The notes under the pieces: model-generated
Seen by the model: the letters and a program-made list of their open reading frames with translations, nothing else
Told to the model about the DNA's origin: nothing
Database searches by the model: none
Translations under genes and position numbers: made by a program
Shown: positions 44,541-55,179 of the stretch, piece by piece
Layout: every line of letters begins with the position of its first letter
Numbering within the stretch: the first letter of the stretch is position 1
Assembly: GCA_947359465.1 (NCBI GenBank)
Contig: OX375879.1
Span: 122,854,486 to 122,918,485, forward strand
DNA from: Metellina segmentata
Taxonomy: Eukaryota; Arthropoda; Arachnida; Araneae; Tetragnathidae
DNA: 64,000 bases
Reading direction: 5' to 3'

Positions 44541-44694
44541 AATTGTGGGGTGCCAGCTCAGGTATTAACCTTGTCATCTGACCGTGGTTCACAATGGCCA
44601 CTTGTTAATGGATCTTTCCCTTTGGGAGTGATTCCCGGACCGTTGCCAATAACTTATTATGATGCTCCATTGAGACGTAAATTGAACTACCTTC
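44541..44694 (+). mobile_element. SINE family 1, 3' half
   Basis: TGTGGGGTGCCAGCTCAGGT, CATCTGACCGTGGTTCACAA, GGATCTTTCCCTTTGGGAGT, GATTCCCGGACCGTTGCCAA then AAATTGAACTACC. Confidence 0.85.
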
Positions 44695-44940
44695 TTACCC
44701 GATCGAGGACAAGCAGGAAACATTTTCGCATCATTTGCTAGCAACTTCCTTTTACGAAATTAACTCTAAAAGCTGCTTTTAATCACAATCCAATTGGAAC
44801 TCATCTCTCCAATTACAGTTTCCTAAAGTTAAAAGTTCTTTTGACTGTTTTTTACGAACTGATAAATCTGACACGCCTGCTCAGTTTATCCACCGAAACG
44901 GACTGTTCAAACTGCTTCGTTGTGGCAAAATATTAACGAT

Positions 44941-45016
44941 CGAAATAGTTATGGTCGTCTGAATAATCGAAATAGTTGTGGTCGTCTGAATAATTGAAAT
45001 AGTTACGGTCGTCTAA
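44941..45016 (+). repeat. 27-bp tandem repeat, about 2.8 copies
   Basis: CGAAATAGTTATGGTCGTCT plus GAATAAT repeats with few changes. Confidence 0.92.
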
Positions 45017-45149
45017 GAAGGTACTTCTGGATCGTAATTGTTTTTGAAAGACGAGTGAGTTTTGATGTAAAGGAGTGATCTGATATTTTGCTTCTCATTG
45101 CGTTCTTCGGTGACGTTGGGTTAAAATATACGTCAGATTTTTCTGTGAT

Positions 45150-45614
45150 GTTAAATGTATTGCTATCATAAAATGAAGTGTTTCTCTGTGTCTCTGTACG
45201 CAGCGTCCTGACAAGTCTATGGCACTTACAATAATGAAATTTGGCACGCACGTAGTCCTAAAGTTTGCAAATTTTGTCAAGCGCACGAATTTTAAAATTT
45301 AATCTAGAACATTTAAAATTACTTAATTAGTTTTTTTTTATCTTTATTTATTTTTTTCGGGAATGTGGTTCTTAGTCCAAATGCCTTTGGAACCATGCCA
45401 AGTTTTCTGATTCTAGCCTGTTTTGAATTAAGTTGTTGATAATAGCCACTTCGAGGTCATCACGGCGTTCCATTATGAGTTCGTTCGCGACGCAAATCAA
45501 ATGGGAATACGTAGTAATCACCGGGGGTTGACAGGCGTCAGCGAGCAGTGATCGCACTTGACCCCACGAAAAAAATGGTCACGGGCAACGCCGTGCTGGC
45601 CAAGCAGTAGCTAG
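45150..45614 (+). mobile_element. Helitron 3' end, copy 1 (terminal hairpin and CTAG intact)
   Basis: The end CACGGGCAACGCCGTGCTGG then CCAAGCAGTAGCTAG has a short stem (CACGG/CCGTG) and finishes CTAG followed by host T, as in Helitrons, which make no duplication. Landmarks TCTGTACGCAGCGTCCTGAC, GAATTTTAAAATTTAATCTA, GATAATAGCCACTTCGAGGT and TGGGAATACGTAG are shared with 58225-58708. The left boundary is not fixed. Confidence 0.75.
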
Positions 45615-46135
45615 TTGTTTTTAAAATGAATTAAAATACAAGAAACATCTTAAAAATACAAAAAATGGAGTTTCAAGCAAAATTTAATTAGCAACATTGT
45701 ATTCAAAGAATGCAGGTTTAGGATAATGGTCTGGCATCTGTCTATAAATTATTTCCACTATGACGAAAGGAAAATAACATAAAATAAAAATAAAACTGTC
45801 CACTTTAATGGAGTGAGAAAGGATAAGACAAGAAGTGTCTATCACTCGGAACCAAAAAGTTATCACAGATATTTCTAGATTGAAGACGGATGATTATTTT
45901 TTCTGGACAATTGTTCGTCTTAGAACTTAGTCCCTCTAGAATTGCGGAATTATCCATTCCTATGACAACCACATCCAACATGGACGTTACGTTCGGAATA
46001 CGAAGCATGTTTCACCATAGAAACACAACCTCCTACATTTAGCTTGACAAATAAAGCCGCTCATCTATAAGAATTCTATTTTTCAATAAGCTATCATTTC
46101 GAATTCATTCGCATATTTGAATGCATCCACTTTCT
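45615..46135. other. No gene seen
   Basis: AT-rich DNA, no supported feature. Confidence 0.45.
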
Positions 46136-46139
46136 CTTT

Positions 46140-46195
46140 CCGAAAACGTCGCCAGTAACCCTTTGTGTTGCTTCAGTGCGACGTTAATTAATTAA
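46140..46195 (+). mobile_element. SINE family 1, last 55 bp
   Basis: AACGTCGCCAGTAACCCTTT, GTGTTGCTTCAGTGCGACGT, TAATTAATTAA. Confidence 0.75.
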
Positions 46196-46237
46196 TAACA
46201 AATACCATTTCGAGAATAAAATTATATAACCATCCGA

Positions 46238-46312
46238 GTGGTTACGGTGAACTATCTTGTTCAAGATCTGACCCACTTTTCTAAAGGCGAGGTGTCTCGT
46301 AGAGACCAAGAG
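46238..46312 (+). repeat. Palindromic GACGAGATATCTCGTC family, diverged
   Basis: TATCTTGTTCAAGATCTGAC, CCACTTTTCTAAAGGCGAGG, TGTCTCGTAGAGACCAAGA: unit order as in the array at 3826. Confidence 0.5.
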
Positions 46313-46846
46313 CATAAAAGTATCAAGAATTCCCATGATTTTAAAATCGAGACTAGCTCAGATGAGGATTTCTATGGATTAAGAATTTAAAAATACCCTA
46401 CAAGTGGCCAACTGCTGTGATTTACTGTATCACTTCCAGAACGAAAGTAACTGCGTTGCTTGAAAGAGAATTTCTGTTTTCTTATCTCACGTATCCATTA
46501 CGTGCTTAAAAAAAAAAATTCAAAAAAAATCCAGAATGCAATCTGCATTTGACCTTTCACCAAAAACCCTTACCACTTATTTCATTTCAATAAAAATTTA
46601 TTTTCAAAATAACTATAGTTGACATTTCTTTGAATTTTTATTCTACATACGCAATAGCCACTTCTTTACAATTCTAAAAATTCTGTTTTGGGAAAGATTT
46701 TGGGAAGATTTTCCCATTTCTGGATTTGGAAGTATTGATTCGAAGTATCGAATACAAATATCTTTAATATGCGTTATTTCAATATAATTTCCAATGCACA
46801 GTTTTCCAATAATTTTTGGATCAAACATTTCGATAAACATTCGTTT
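46313..46846. other. No gene seen
   Basis: AT-rich, no repeat recognised. Confidence 0.45.
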
Positions 46847-46861
46847 CCACGAAAAATAAAT

Positions 46862-47055
46862 TTCACGTTGGGTTGGCGTGGAAGTTTGGAGAGTGGGGTG
46901 CCAGCTCAGGTGTTGCTTCGTCATCTGACCGTGGTTCAAAATTACGAGGTGTTGTCCTCGAATCTTTCCCTTAAGGGACTGATTCCGGACCGTCGTCAAT
47001 AGCCCGTTGTGTTGCTTTAGTACGACGTTAACTAAAATTACCAAATTACCAATTA
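46862..47055 (+). mobile_element. SINE family 1, 5'-truncated insertion with TSD
   Basis: The copy starts at CACGTTGGGTTGGCGTGGAA, well inside the body, and ends AAATTACCAAATTACCAATT. CCACGAAAAATAAATTT on the left and CCACGAAAAAATTTA on the right are a slightly diverged duplication, so the truncation happened at insertion. Confidence 0.9.
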
Positions 47056-47059
47056 CCAC

Positions 47060-47550
47060 GAAAAAATTTAGTTTCGAAACATTTTCGGGGTATTCTAAGC
47101 ATTTATTTGTTTATTTAGAATAAAATATCTGAGAATGGATTTAGGATACATAATTTTCAAATAAACTAAAAAACAGCTGCACTATAATTGTGAGCTCGTG
47201 AGTTCACAACATGAAAAAAATTATTTTTTTGATAATATCAAATTCAAAATGTTCATGCAATTTCAAAAAGGTGATTCATACGTTGTTTTCAATTGAATAT
47301 TAGATTTGCATTATAATTCAAACCCATAGCTTTGTGAAAAGCTTCCAAACAATTTACACAATTTTGAATACATAGTTAACACAATGCATGCTGAATTTCC
47401 TATAACATCAAACAGTTTCTATGAAAATGCTCATGAGCGCATTGTTTTCTTATAATTCGTGATAGAGTGCTTTCATACATTTTCACAAATTGTTTTGCAA
47501 CATATACAATAATTTACTTACGTTTTAAAATTAGTTTTCCTCTCTTTTCG
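47060..47550. other. No gene seen
   Basis: Very AT-rich with no ORF or repeat recognised. Confidence 0.45.
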
Positions 47551-47563
47551 AATACAAAATTGT

Positions 47564-48018
47564 TGTTGTTTCTTATGCCTACCCTGGCAGACAGGAGGAG
47601 TGCCAGGCCGGTCGAAGAGGGCGAGGGGGGCGCGTCTTCCATGTTATTGAGCCCCATTGGGAGGAAGTCCGTCTTTGCTCGACATACATGACACATCCGT
47701 TTAACAGGATGGTCCCTTTCATACATTCATTCACTCACACATATCGTAATTTAGATCCCAATCAGAGGCCGATAACCCCCTGATCAGGTACCCCTAGAGG
47801 TATTGATTTGGTATGGGAACATGGTGGACTTTGTGACCACGACCTATTTAACGTGTCCCAGTCACCATTAGTGAACACGACGGTCTTTAGCCAGGTCGAA
47901 GCGCCTATCTCGCAATAATCAGATTTGCAAGCTCCGCCGAGGACAGAACCCACAACCCTTCCGATGCGAGCCCGACGCTCTATTGACTGAGCTACCGCGG
48001 CTCATTTGAGCTCTCGCG
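47564..48018 (-). mobile_element. SINE family 2, copy 2
   Basis: Minus strand: GAGCCGCGGTAGCTCAGTCA, ATAGAGCGTCGGGCTCGCAT, GGGTTGTGGGTTCTGTCCTC, AAAGACCGTCGTGTTCACTA, GTGGTCACAAAGTCCACCAT, GGTAGGCATAAGAAACAACA then ACA. Flanks carry ACAAAATTGT at 47554-47563 and 48019-48028. About 14 extra bases lie between the head and the right duplication. Confidence 0.9.
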
Positions 48019-48069
48019 ACAAAATTGTAATCTACCGCTAGTGGACGTATCTCATTTTCCCATACTTGT

Positions 48070-48285
48070 AAGTAGTTGAATTAACGTTGTACGGGAGCAT
48101 CACAACCGGTTGATGGCGATGATACGGGATCCATCTCGAAGAGAAAGATCAAAGGACAACACCTCGTCATTTAGAACTACGGTCAGACGACGAGGTCACA
48201 CCTCGGCTGGCGCCTCACTGCCCAAACTTCTCCACCACACCAACATTTGAAGACACAACGCGTTTAACGTGCAGCATCCCTAAAG
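48070..48285 (-). mobile_element. SINE family 1, head lost
   Basis: Minus strand: GCTGCACGTTAAACGCGTTG, GTGGAGAAGTTTGGGCAGTG, GACCTCGTCGTCTGACCGTA, GTTGTCCTTTGATCTTTCTC, then AACGTTAATTCAACTAC. Confidence 0.82.
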
Positions 48286-49020
48286 TGACCATTTATTTTT
48301 TCCCCAAAACGAGACATCTACTAATTTTTATGTAAATGAATGAGTATTCAAGAAAACACATATTTCTTTACAGTTTTTATTTATTATTGAAAAAAAAAAC
48401 CAAGAATGAACACGTGAAAATAAATAATTTATGTGGTCGTAAATTTTCTGAAGAACAAATTTGCTTAAGTATATTTGGTATTGATTTTAAATATGAGTGA
48501 AATTCTTAGCAGGATTTCTTAAAATTTACTTTTGTGTTTTATAAATGGGTACTTAGTTTATAAGGTAACATTAAAATTGCACTTACGTTTAGGCGTCGTT
48601 GAAATTAAGGTTTTACGTACAATAAATTTTAAAAAAAATTGACTATAATAATACACATCCATGATAAAAACAATAATAATCAGTCGTCAAGAAAGATGCA
48701 CGAGCTGTCTGCGCGTACTCTCAATCGAAGAACCGCAGGCTTCTGACTAGGGATGGGGGAAAATAACAATATGTTCTTTTACAATGGGAATTCCAAATTC
48801 TAGACGCCTAACGTGGTTACTAGTACCAAATTTAAATATTCAGTCAATAACATTTAAATAAATGCACCGTCGGATTTAAAAAAAAAATGTCGCTCCTCTT
48901 TTTGAAATTGTTACCGTGGGTTGATCACTTTCTGAAAACAGGACATTTCGCCGTCCCGAAGCTGTGCTTGGGGACAGTAGGACAGCCTACCTTAAAACGG
49001 GATCGTCCCCTTCCAAACGG
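48286..49020. other. No gene seen
   Basis: AT-rich. CTAGGGATGGGGGAAAATAA at 48747 resembles a lone hAT terminus but has no partner. Confidence 0.4.
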
Positions 49021-49024
49021 GACG

Positions 49025-49138
49025 TATGGTCACATTACGCATCCCCCAAGTACGCGACGGTCTTCGATTGGACCAAGATTGGAACTCACAATCCTCTGGA
49101 TGTCGATCGGCTACTCTGCCATCCAGGCTACCGAGGCT
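49025..49138 (-). mobile_element. SINE family 1, head B fragment
   Basis: Minus strand: GTAGCCTGGATGGCAGAGTA, ATCCAGAGGATTGTGAGTTC, CAATCGAAGACCGTCGCGTA. Body absent beyond GGGATGCG. Confidence 0.75.
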
Positions 49139-49185
49139 CGATTAAACGTTGGACTGCCCTTCATGCTCTGCTTGCACGTTGTGGT

Positions 49186-49352
49186 GCGAAAGTTTGGAGA
49201 GTGGAGTGCTAGCTCTAGTGTGACCTCGTCATCTGACTATAGTTCAAAATGACGCGTTGCTGTCCTCGGATCTCTATCTTCGGGTTTGATTGAAGATCCT
49301 CGTCAATAGTCCGTTGTGTAACTCCAGTGTGACTTTCATTAATTACTTACCT
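49186..49352 (+). mobile_element. SINE family 1, 3' half
   Basis: GAAAGTTTGGAGAGTGGAGT, ACCTCGTCATCTGACTATAG, GCGTTGCTGTCCTCGGATCT, TCGTCAATAGTCCGTTGTGT and ATTAATTACTTACC. Confidence 0.85.
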
Positions 49353-49385
49353 GTTGCGCCAACACTCTGGTCTTTTAAATATTCG

Positions 49386-49570
49386 AGGTAGGTAGGTATT
49401 TTAATTAACTTTCCACTGAAAGCTGCGGTCTATTGGTGATGATCCGGGATTGAAGCTGAAGGAAAATATCCGAGGACAACAACCGCGTAGTTTCGAATCA
49501 CGCTCAGATGACGAGGTCAGATCTGAGTAGGCACCCCACTCTCCAAACTTCCACGCCACGTCAACGTGTT
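49386..49570 (-). mobile_element. SINE family 1, 5' truncated
   Basis: Minus strand: CACGTTGACGTGGCGTGGAA, GTTTGGAGAGTGGGGTGCCT, GTTGTCCTCGGATATTTTCC, TTAATTAAAATACCTACCTA. It lies tail to tail with the copy at 49186. Confidence 0.85.
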
Positions 49571-49609
49571 TTTAAACAGTGTATCAGCGATCTTTCGTTC
49601 CCGTGTCCC

Positions 49610-50000
49610 AGCAGCGCTGAACAAGCATTCAGTTAGAATGGATCATTCGGCGCAAGTAGTGACATTTGCCCATTCAGCCGTGGCTGGTTAAGTACGGAGA
49701 GGGTAAAGGAAGATAAAAAAAAGGGGAGACGGGTGAGGTTTTTTCCCCGATCCCGCAAAACCAGCGCCGCACCCGAGAGATAAGTGCCTTTCACTGCTCC
49801 ACTCTCCCTGTCTCCGCCCCCGAGGGAAGCGATAAGGGAACGTTTCACTTTCGTTTCCACCTCCCAATAGACGATGGGCCCCAAAAGGATTCTGGGAAAC
49901 TTTGTATCTGACGACCCGAAGTGCGATCGAGTATTCCTTGTCCGCCTTTTCAGGGAGTTGACCGTGGATCTACATAGTGCTACAGCTGTACTGGAAGGTA
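49610..50000. other. Unique GC-richer island
   Basis: Single copy. The 225-codon minus-strand frame covering it has no domain and continues into AT-rich sequence, so coding is unlikely. Candidate regulatory DNA. Confidence 0.25.
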
Positions 50001-50699
50001 GCTTGTGTCGAGGACGCAGTTTTGACGTAAGTACTCCGATATGAAATTGGATTGTGGAATGAACGAAGCACATAATAGGAAGTTGGATCGAATGTGAATA
50101 TTCAACAGTCAATTTACAATTTTTAAGAATAAAGTGCAGTTTGTTATTAGTATTAAATGATAACTTTATTGATTGAAGCTGTGGCGTGTTTGCACCAAAG
50201 TAATAAACTGGACTCGAACTCAATTGGATACCTTTACAAGTTTTCATTACCACTTGAAATGTCTCAATTAACAATAGGAAGACTATGTACACAATATTTA
50301 AAGGGAACATTCAATGAACGAATGTTCATAAAGAAACAAGCTTTTCTACACGGTTAGGTTTTTTTTTCACCGGTGCTTAACTTCACCGTATAGCTGTCAC
50401 AACAAAAACTTCGGAACAAAAGGTCCGTATGCTATAGTTTTTCCCAGTCGTCACAAGGCCTGTGATTGTAGCGTTGATTTGAATGACACCACTCGTATAG
50501 TCCTCACTCCATGCAATCTAAAATTACACTGGTCCAAATCTCCCCCAGCAGCGTAGAGTTTCGCCGTATTGTGGACTCCCTCCCCGGGAGCTCAGTGTAT
50601 CAAAATGGCTTTTCTTTGCAACACTGCACTTTCTATTCATGCCCCCAGTCCTGCTCACATTTTAAAGACGTATTCGTGCAAAAAACATAGCCACAGTTC
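50001..50699. other. No gene seen
   Basis: Mixed composition. The stretch near 50480-50640 (CTCCCTCCCCGGGAGCTCAG) is single copy and unassigned. Confidence 0.4.
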
Positions 50700-50709
50700 C
50701 GATTTTGAG

Positions 50710-50842
50710 TCTTTCATCTGACCGTGGTTCAAATTTACGAGGTGTTGTCCTTTGATCTTTCCCTTAAGGGACTGGTCCCGGACCGTCGTCAATAGCCCTT
50801 TGTGTTGCTCTAGTACGACGTTAATTAAAATTACCAAAATAT
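50710..50842 (+). mobile_element. SINE family 1, 5'-truncated insertion with TSD
   Basis: CGATTTTGAG at 50700-50709 and 50843-50852 flank a copy that starts at CATCTGACCGTGGTTCAAAT and ends TTAATTAAAATTACCAAAAT. Confidence 0.88.
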
Positions 50843-51224
50843 CGATTTTGAGCGTAGTACTTTTCAAATTTTCAGTTCAAACCACTGAGAAATGGTCTTC
50901 ATATACTCGAATGGATCTCATCCGGGAGCTTTAAAACGATAACAAGTCGCGCCGTGCATTGCCGACATTGAACCGCGATATTGTCAACAGTGCTTACCTG
51001 TTCCCAGGAAAACTATTTTAGAACTTTCTGTTCAAGTCACTAAAATGATCTTCGCATATTTGAATGAATCTCGTCGAAAGGTTTAAAACGATACCACGCA
51101 CATTCGATTTGTGCTCACGATTGCCGAGATAGAGTGAATGAATAGAATAAAAGTTACTAGGGCTTGGAATGCAGACAGGGAAAAAAATCTGGATTGAACA
51201 AAATTTAAACCTGCGTTTAATGAA

Positions 51225-51560
51225 GAGTCGGTTAGTACTCAGTAAATGTGCTAGTTAAAGAGTAAGAGTTGGTTTGTTAGTCAATACGTCAGCGTTAATT
51301 AAAGTCAGTGAGTAGGTTTAGTTAATATATAATAAAGTGTTTAATTGCCTTTAAGTAAGTGTTAGTATGTTAGTGCGAAAGCGTTAGTACGCAAGCTTTA
51401 GTTTGTATGTCAACGTAAGCGTTGTTTAGTAAATTAGTAAGTAAAAGTTGGTTAGTAAATTAGGGAGTAAAAAAGTTGGTTAGTAAATTAGTAAAAGTTG
51501 GTTAGTCAACACATAAGCATCAGTCAAGAATTTCGTAGTTAAGCGTTTAGTATAGTTACA
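51225..51560 (+). repeat. Degenerate GTTAGT-rich tandem region
   Basis: TTAGTAAATTAGTAAGTAAA then AGTTGGTTAGTAAATTAGGG and further variants; GTTAGT or TTAGT recurs about 20 times with irregular spacing. It is not the (TTAGG)n telomere repeat. Confidence 0.75.
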
Positions 51561-51639
51561 AGCACACTAGAATTTCCAGTCTGGTGTCTCCCAGTTTCTT
51601 TCGTAAATTGTTTCTACAGTCAGTAATATTTATTCTCTT

Positions 51640-52310
51640 CTTTGGCAGACACGCTAGTGGGCAAGGTAGACGCGAAAGAAAAACATCTCGGAACAGTCAA
51701 CCCTTTGAAAGGAGGTGCACGTCCAAGCATTGCAAAACCGGGGGGGGGGGGGGTTGTTTACAGAAAAACTCCGGAAGCAACTTATCCCGAGTGGAAAGTC
51801 ACTTACAAGCAGCAGCTCCTCCCTAATTAACGATCCCGCAGAGGACAGGGGGGAAGGAACGTCCTCCGATATCCACTAATGACGGCCATACAAGTCGAAT
51901 GCGCTTTTTTCCCTCCTCTGCAAGCACGCTGTATCAATAATGAGGATAAAAAGAAGGGGTCGACATTAATCAATTTTTAAAGCAATTAATGCTGCATCTA
52001 TGAGATTTTCGCTCGCTTTGTTTGGATGCCATAATTAATCTCTAAAAACAACGGCTCCTCTTAATCCCTGTGTGTGTTTTGTGCCAGACAATTTTCCCTC
52101 GAAACTCGGTCTTCCACCCTCCACACAGGGCCGGTCATTAGAGGATTCGATTGAGCCAAATGAAGGAGAAAGTTGGAGGACCATCGATCCGATGAGGGCT
52201 GGGCTCGTTTTTTTTTTTGTTTTGTTTCCTCGTCTTCTTCCTCGATTCGGGTCCGTTGTTGTCCAAAACAAAAAAGTTGTTGTCGGTTTTCTTTTGGTTT
52301 TAACGGACAA
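51640..52310. other. Unique GC-richer island
   Basis: Includes a G14 run and TTAATTAACGATCCCGCAG. Frames on both strands are open for 80-90 codons without a domain. Candidate regulatory DNA. Confidence 0.28.
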
Positions 52311-53080
52311 TAAACATCGCTAGAGGTACCTTTCAGTTGAACATCCGCTTAACTCAAAAAACCTCCCTCCCTCAAAGACAAATATGCTATCGGCTATCTA
52401 TTTCTTAAAAAACAATTGACTCGTTAAAACCTTTCCCCGTATATTGGAGGTACTATGAGATTCACTTGAGGGCATCCCACCCACGCAAGCTTTTTTTTCA
52501 GGAAATAACTTTCGGGGTGGCAGTCTTCTTTCTCAAGGCGTGTTTCTTGTAAGGTGGGCTTTTGTATAGAAATGTTTGCTATCTACAGAGTTCTTTGATT
52601 AATTATGACGTGGAGGTAAACTATTAACAGTTAGGCACTCTGTAGTTATACATTTGTTTTAGTTCCAGGTGAAAGAAGAAGTAATATAAACACTCACATG
52701 GCAATCGAGTAGTAATGTGTCGGTTTAATAGCTACGCTACCTTTCATAAAAATTTGCAACCCAGTGATCGTATCAGTTTATCAGTAGCAGTTGCATGGGT
52801 TTTGTATGCGAAAGTTCTGTTAGCGAAAGTCAAAAAACGCCGTTATGTCTGATCAAACTTCCATGATTTTCCATGCTTCGAAATACATTATGCTATCGTA
52901 GTATATTCGAAGGATGCATAGCACTATCAAAATGGGTGGCTAGAGTTTTAATTTTTGTCTAAAATATTATAGGTAATCGTTAACCCGAGTTGTGCATAAA
53001 AATATTATAATAGTCAGTTAATGGGTTTCTGCTCTAAACCAACGTGGTAAATGGAGCACATCTGCTGGAGCCTACGTAAC
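52311..53080. other. No gene seen
   Basis: No repeat or coding signal recognised. Confidence 0.45.
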
Positions 53081-53250
53081 GAAGACATTCGACTTTTTGG
53101 ATTCTGCAAGCAGCACGGTGACAACTTCTATCACAGCCTACACTATAAATTGAAAGATGTCCTCTTCAAGACAGAACAGTGGGCGAAAGTTGAAGCTCAC
53201 TGACAAGAACAGAAGAGTGTTGAAACGTTGAGCGGCCCCATAGCAAGGGA

Positions 53251-53285
53251 CAGCGGTGTTACAGATTACCTCTGTAACACCGCTG
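53251..53285. repeat. Perfect 14-bp stem hairpin 1
   Basis: CAGCGGTGTTACAG and CTGTAACACCGCTG are separated by the 7-nt loop ATTACCT. Confidence 0.95.
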
Positions 53286-53286
53286 T

Positions 53287-53322
53287 GGTTCTGTGGAGAT
53301 GGACATCCATCTCCACAGAACC
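53287..53322. repeat. Perfect 17-bp stem hairpin 2
   Basis: GGTTCTGTGGAGATGGA and its exact complement TCCATCTCCACAGAACC are separated only by CA. It abuts hairpin 1. Confidence 0.95.
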
Positions 53323-53641
53323 CCGTATCAACCCAAAGTATCCAACGGTAAAGGCCTACTGCGAACATTCATGAGAGTGTGGCCAAAATTATTGGTTGGC
53401 TCAGTTCATCCGCTTTTGGACCTTGCGCCAAACAAAGCCACCATCCCATCCAATCCAAAGTCATTGGTGACATCGTGTAATGCTTTGAACTGAGGACAAG
53501 AGCAGAGAGGCTGGACACGTCAGTAGTGAGAGCGCATCCTCTGGCCCTGCATCAGATTCATATCGGATCCGACCACCGGTCGTGTCTACTGAAGGGCAAC
53601 GGCCACAGAATCCCTTCGTGTTGGATTGCTTTCTTCACACT

Positions 53642-53964
53642 GTTGAGCGGTGACACGGATGGTAGGGCATTGGATTTGTGACCACAGAGGGTTGCGAGTT
53701 AGAAACTTGAACCAACCAAAGACCGTCGTGTACGTGGGGGTTCGTGCATATGAAATCGGCAGTCGTCTTAGAAGTCTTCAAGTTAGCATGATGGGAGGGT
53801 TTGGTGAGTGGGGAATGAACTCTAGTACTAATGACCTCGTCCATCCGACCGTGTTTAAAAAAATCCCCGAGGTTTGGTCCTCGGATCTTTCCCGTTCGGA
53901 AAGATCCGCCCATAGTCCGTTGTGTTGCTCCAATGCGACGTCGTTTTAAGTATCTACATACCTA
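53642..53964 (+). mobile_element. SINE family 1, head B, full length
   Basis: AGGGTTGCGAGTTAGAAACT, CAAAGACCGTCGTGTACGTG, GATGGGAGGGTTTGGTGAGT, TTTGGTCCTCGGATCTTTCC, TTGTGTTGCTCCAATGCGAC. A short palindromic GATCTTTCCCGTTCGGAAAGATC replaces the usual GATCTTTCCC..GATCCCGG segment. Confidence 0.85.
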
Positions 53965-53965
53965 T

Positions 53966-54372
53966 TGTTAAGCGTGGAGCATGATTTGGGACAGCATGGA
54001 ATCTTGCATATTAAGACCCAATGCGTTGTCTGAAATTTCAGACGAGTCTCTCTCTGCTCTGCACTGCGTTCCCTGGGAAAAGAGTTGTGTGCTCTGAAAC
54101 GACATCATCCCATTCATATTAAAGAGCATGTGTGCGAGTGTATGGTTCAATGATCATTCGGATGATGTGTGAGATTTAGCCTTCCCTTGATCTTAATAGA
54201 ATCGAACCTTTAAGGGGTATTTTGGAGGGTTCGTGCCAAGTTTCCACCTCTATCTATACTTTCTGAACTAGAGACCACTTTGCACGAGAAATGGATATGT
54301 TTTACTTTGGGCATTGGATATGCTCTGTATTTGAGACTCCCCACATCAAGTGTGGCCTAACACTCCAACATA
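53966..54372 (+). pseudogene. Tc1-like transposase C-terminal remnant
   Basis: Around 54180-54310 the sequence reads SLDLNRIEPLRGILEG, matching the SPDLNPIEHLWD segment, then after a stop LSELETTLHEKW, typical of the Tc1 C-terminus. Upstream is too broken to read. No terminal inverted repeats were identified. Inactive fragment. Confidence 0.55.
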
Positions 54373-54880
54373 CCCAATGGAGATAGGTGCGATTTTCTTG
54401 GCATCGTTTTTTATGTATTTTTATTTATCCACAACAGATTTGAGATTCTAAATATTCGTTTTTCAGTGTTCAACCATCTGTTATTTTGTAATTTTTGAAG
54501 GCCTGGACGGTTAAAAAAATAATAAAAGCTTTTAACAAAAGATAATAATACAATTTTAGGGTTTTTGTGAGACTCTTGCTCTGGCAGCCTCATGTATCCA
54601 TCTCTTGTTGGATATAAACTGTAATTCAGACCAAGGGTGGATGAACCCCCTACTAATAAAAAGTTTTTGTCATGCACATCTATCCTGCTAAGATAAGCAC
54701 ATTTTATTCCATTAAAACTATTTTAGTTTAGTGAGGATTTCGTTTTCTAATAATGCAAGTGATTAAAACTCTAAATCAACAGGACATTTAAAACCATTTT
54801 TTCATCGTAACCTCTATCATTTAATTTTAAAATATTCATATTTCTCAATACGCTGGTATGCGTACGCAATTATGAAAATG
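54373..54880. other. No gene seen
   Basis: AT-rich, no supported feature. Confidence 0.4.
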
Positions 54881-54882
54881 AA

Positions 54883-55170
54883 GCCGAACAATCGGTCTAG
54901 TGGTTAAGGTGTTATGGAGGGTTCCTGGTTCGAATCCGGGTTCGTAAATGGATGTTTGTAAACGTATGATGCGTTAACGAAAGTCCTCACGTTGGGTGGA
55001 TGTGAAAGTTTGGAGATTGGGGTGCCAGCTCGGGTGTTGCCTAGTCATCTGACCGTGGTTCAAAATGACGTGGTGTTGTCCTCGGATCTTTCCGTTAGCG
55101 GATTGATCCCGGACAGTCGCCGATAGCCCGTTGTGTTGCTCTAGTAGGACGTTAATTAAAAATTACCAAT
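54883..55170 (+). mobile_element. SINE family 1, head A, with head deletion
   Basis: GCCGAACAATCGGTCTAGTG, GTTAAGGTGTTATGGAGGGT, TCCTGGTTCGAATCCGGGTT (perfect B box), AAAGTCCTCACGTTGGGTGG, ATCTGACCGTGGTTCAAAAT, GACGTTAATTAAAAATTACC. The GCGGCTGGTGCACC segment is missing. Confidence 0.92.
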
Positions 55171-55179
55171 GACCTGTAA

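Noticed and set aside
46643..47059. 138-codon minus-strand frame as coding
   Set aside because: It is the antisense of a SINE body plus flank. Similar frames recur at 13401, 50655, 31281 and 59016 for the same reason.
47960..48003. A functional tRNA gene
   Set aside because: The GCCGCGGTAGCTCAGT stretch looks like a tRNA 5' half, but the 3' half does not close the acceptor stem and the sequence continues as a repeated SINE body.
49633..50310. 225-codon minus-strand open frame as a gene
   Set aside because: It crosses from a GC-rich island into AT-rich sequence without a change in reading character, and no family resemblance is visible.
51225..51560. Interstitial telomere repeat
   Set aside because: The units are irregular GTTAGT/TTAGTAAA variants, not the arthropod (TTAGG)n repeat.
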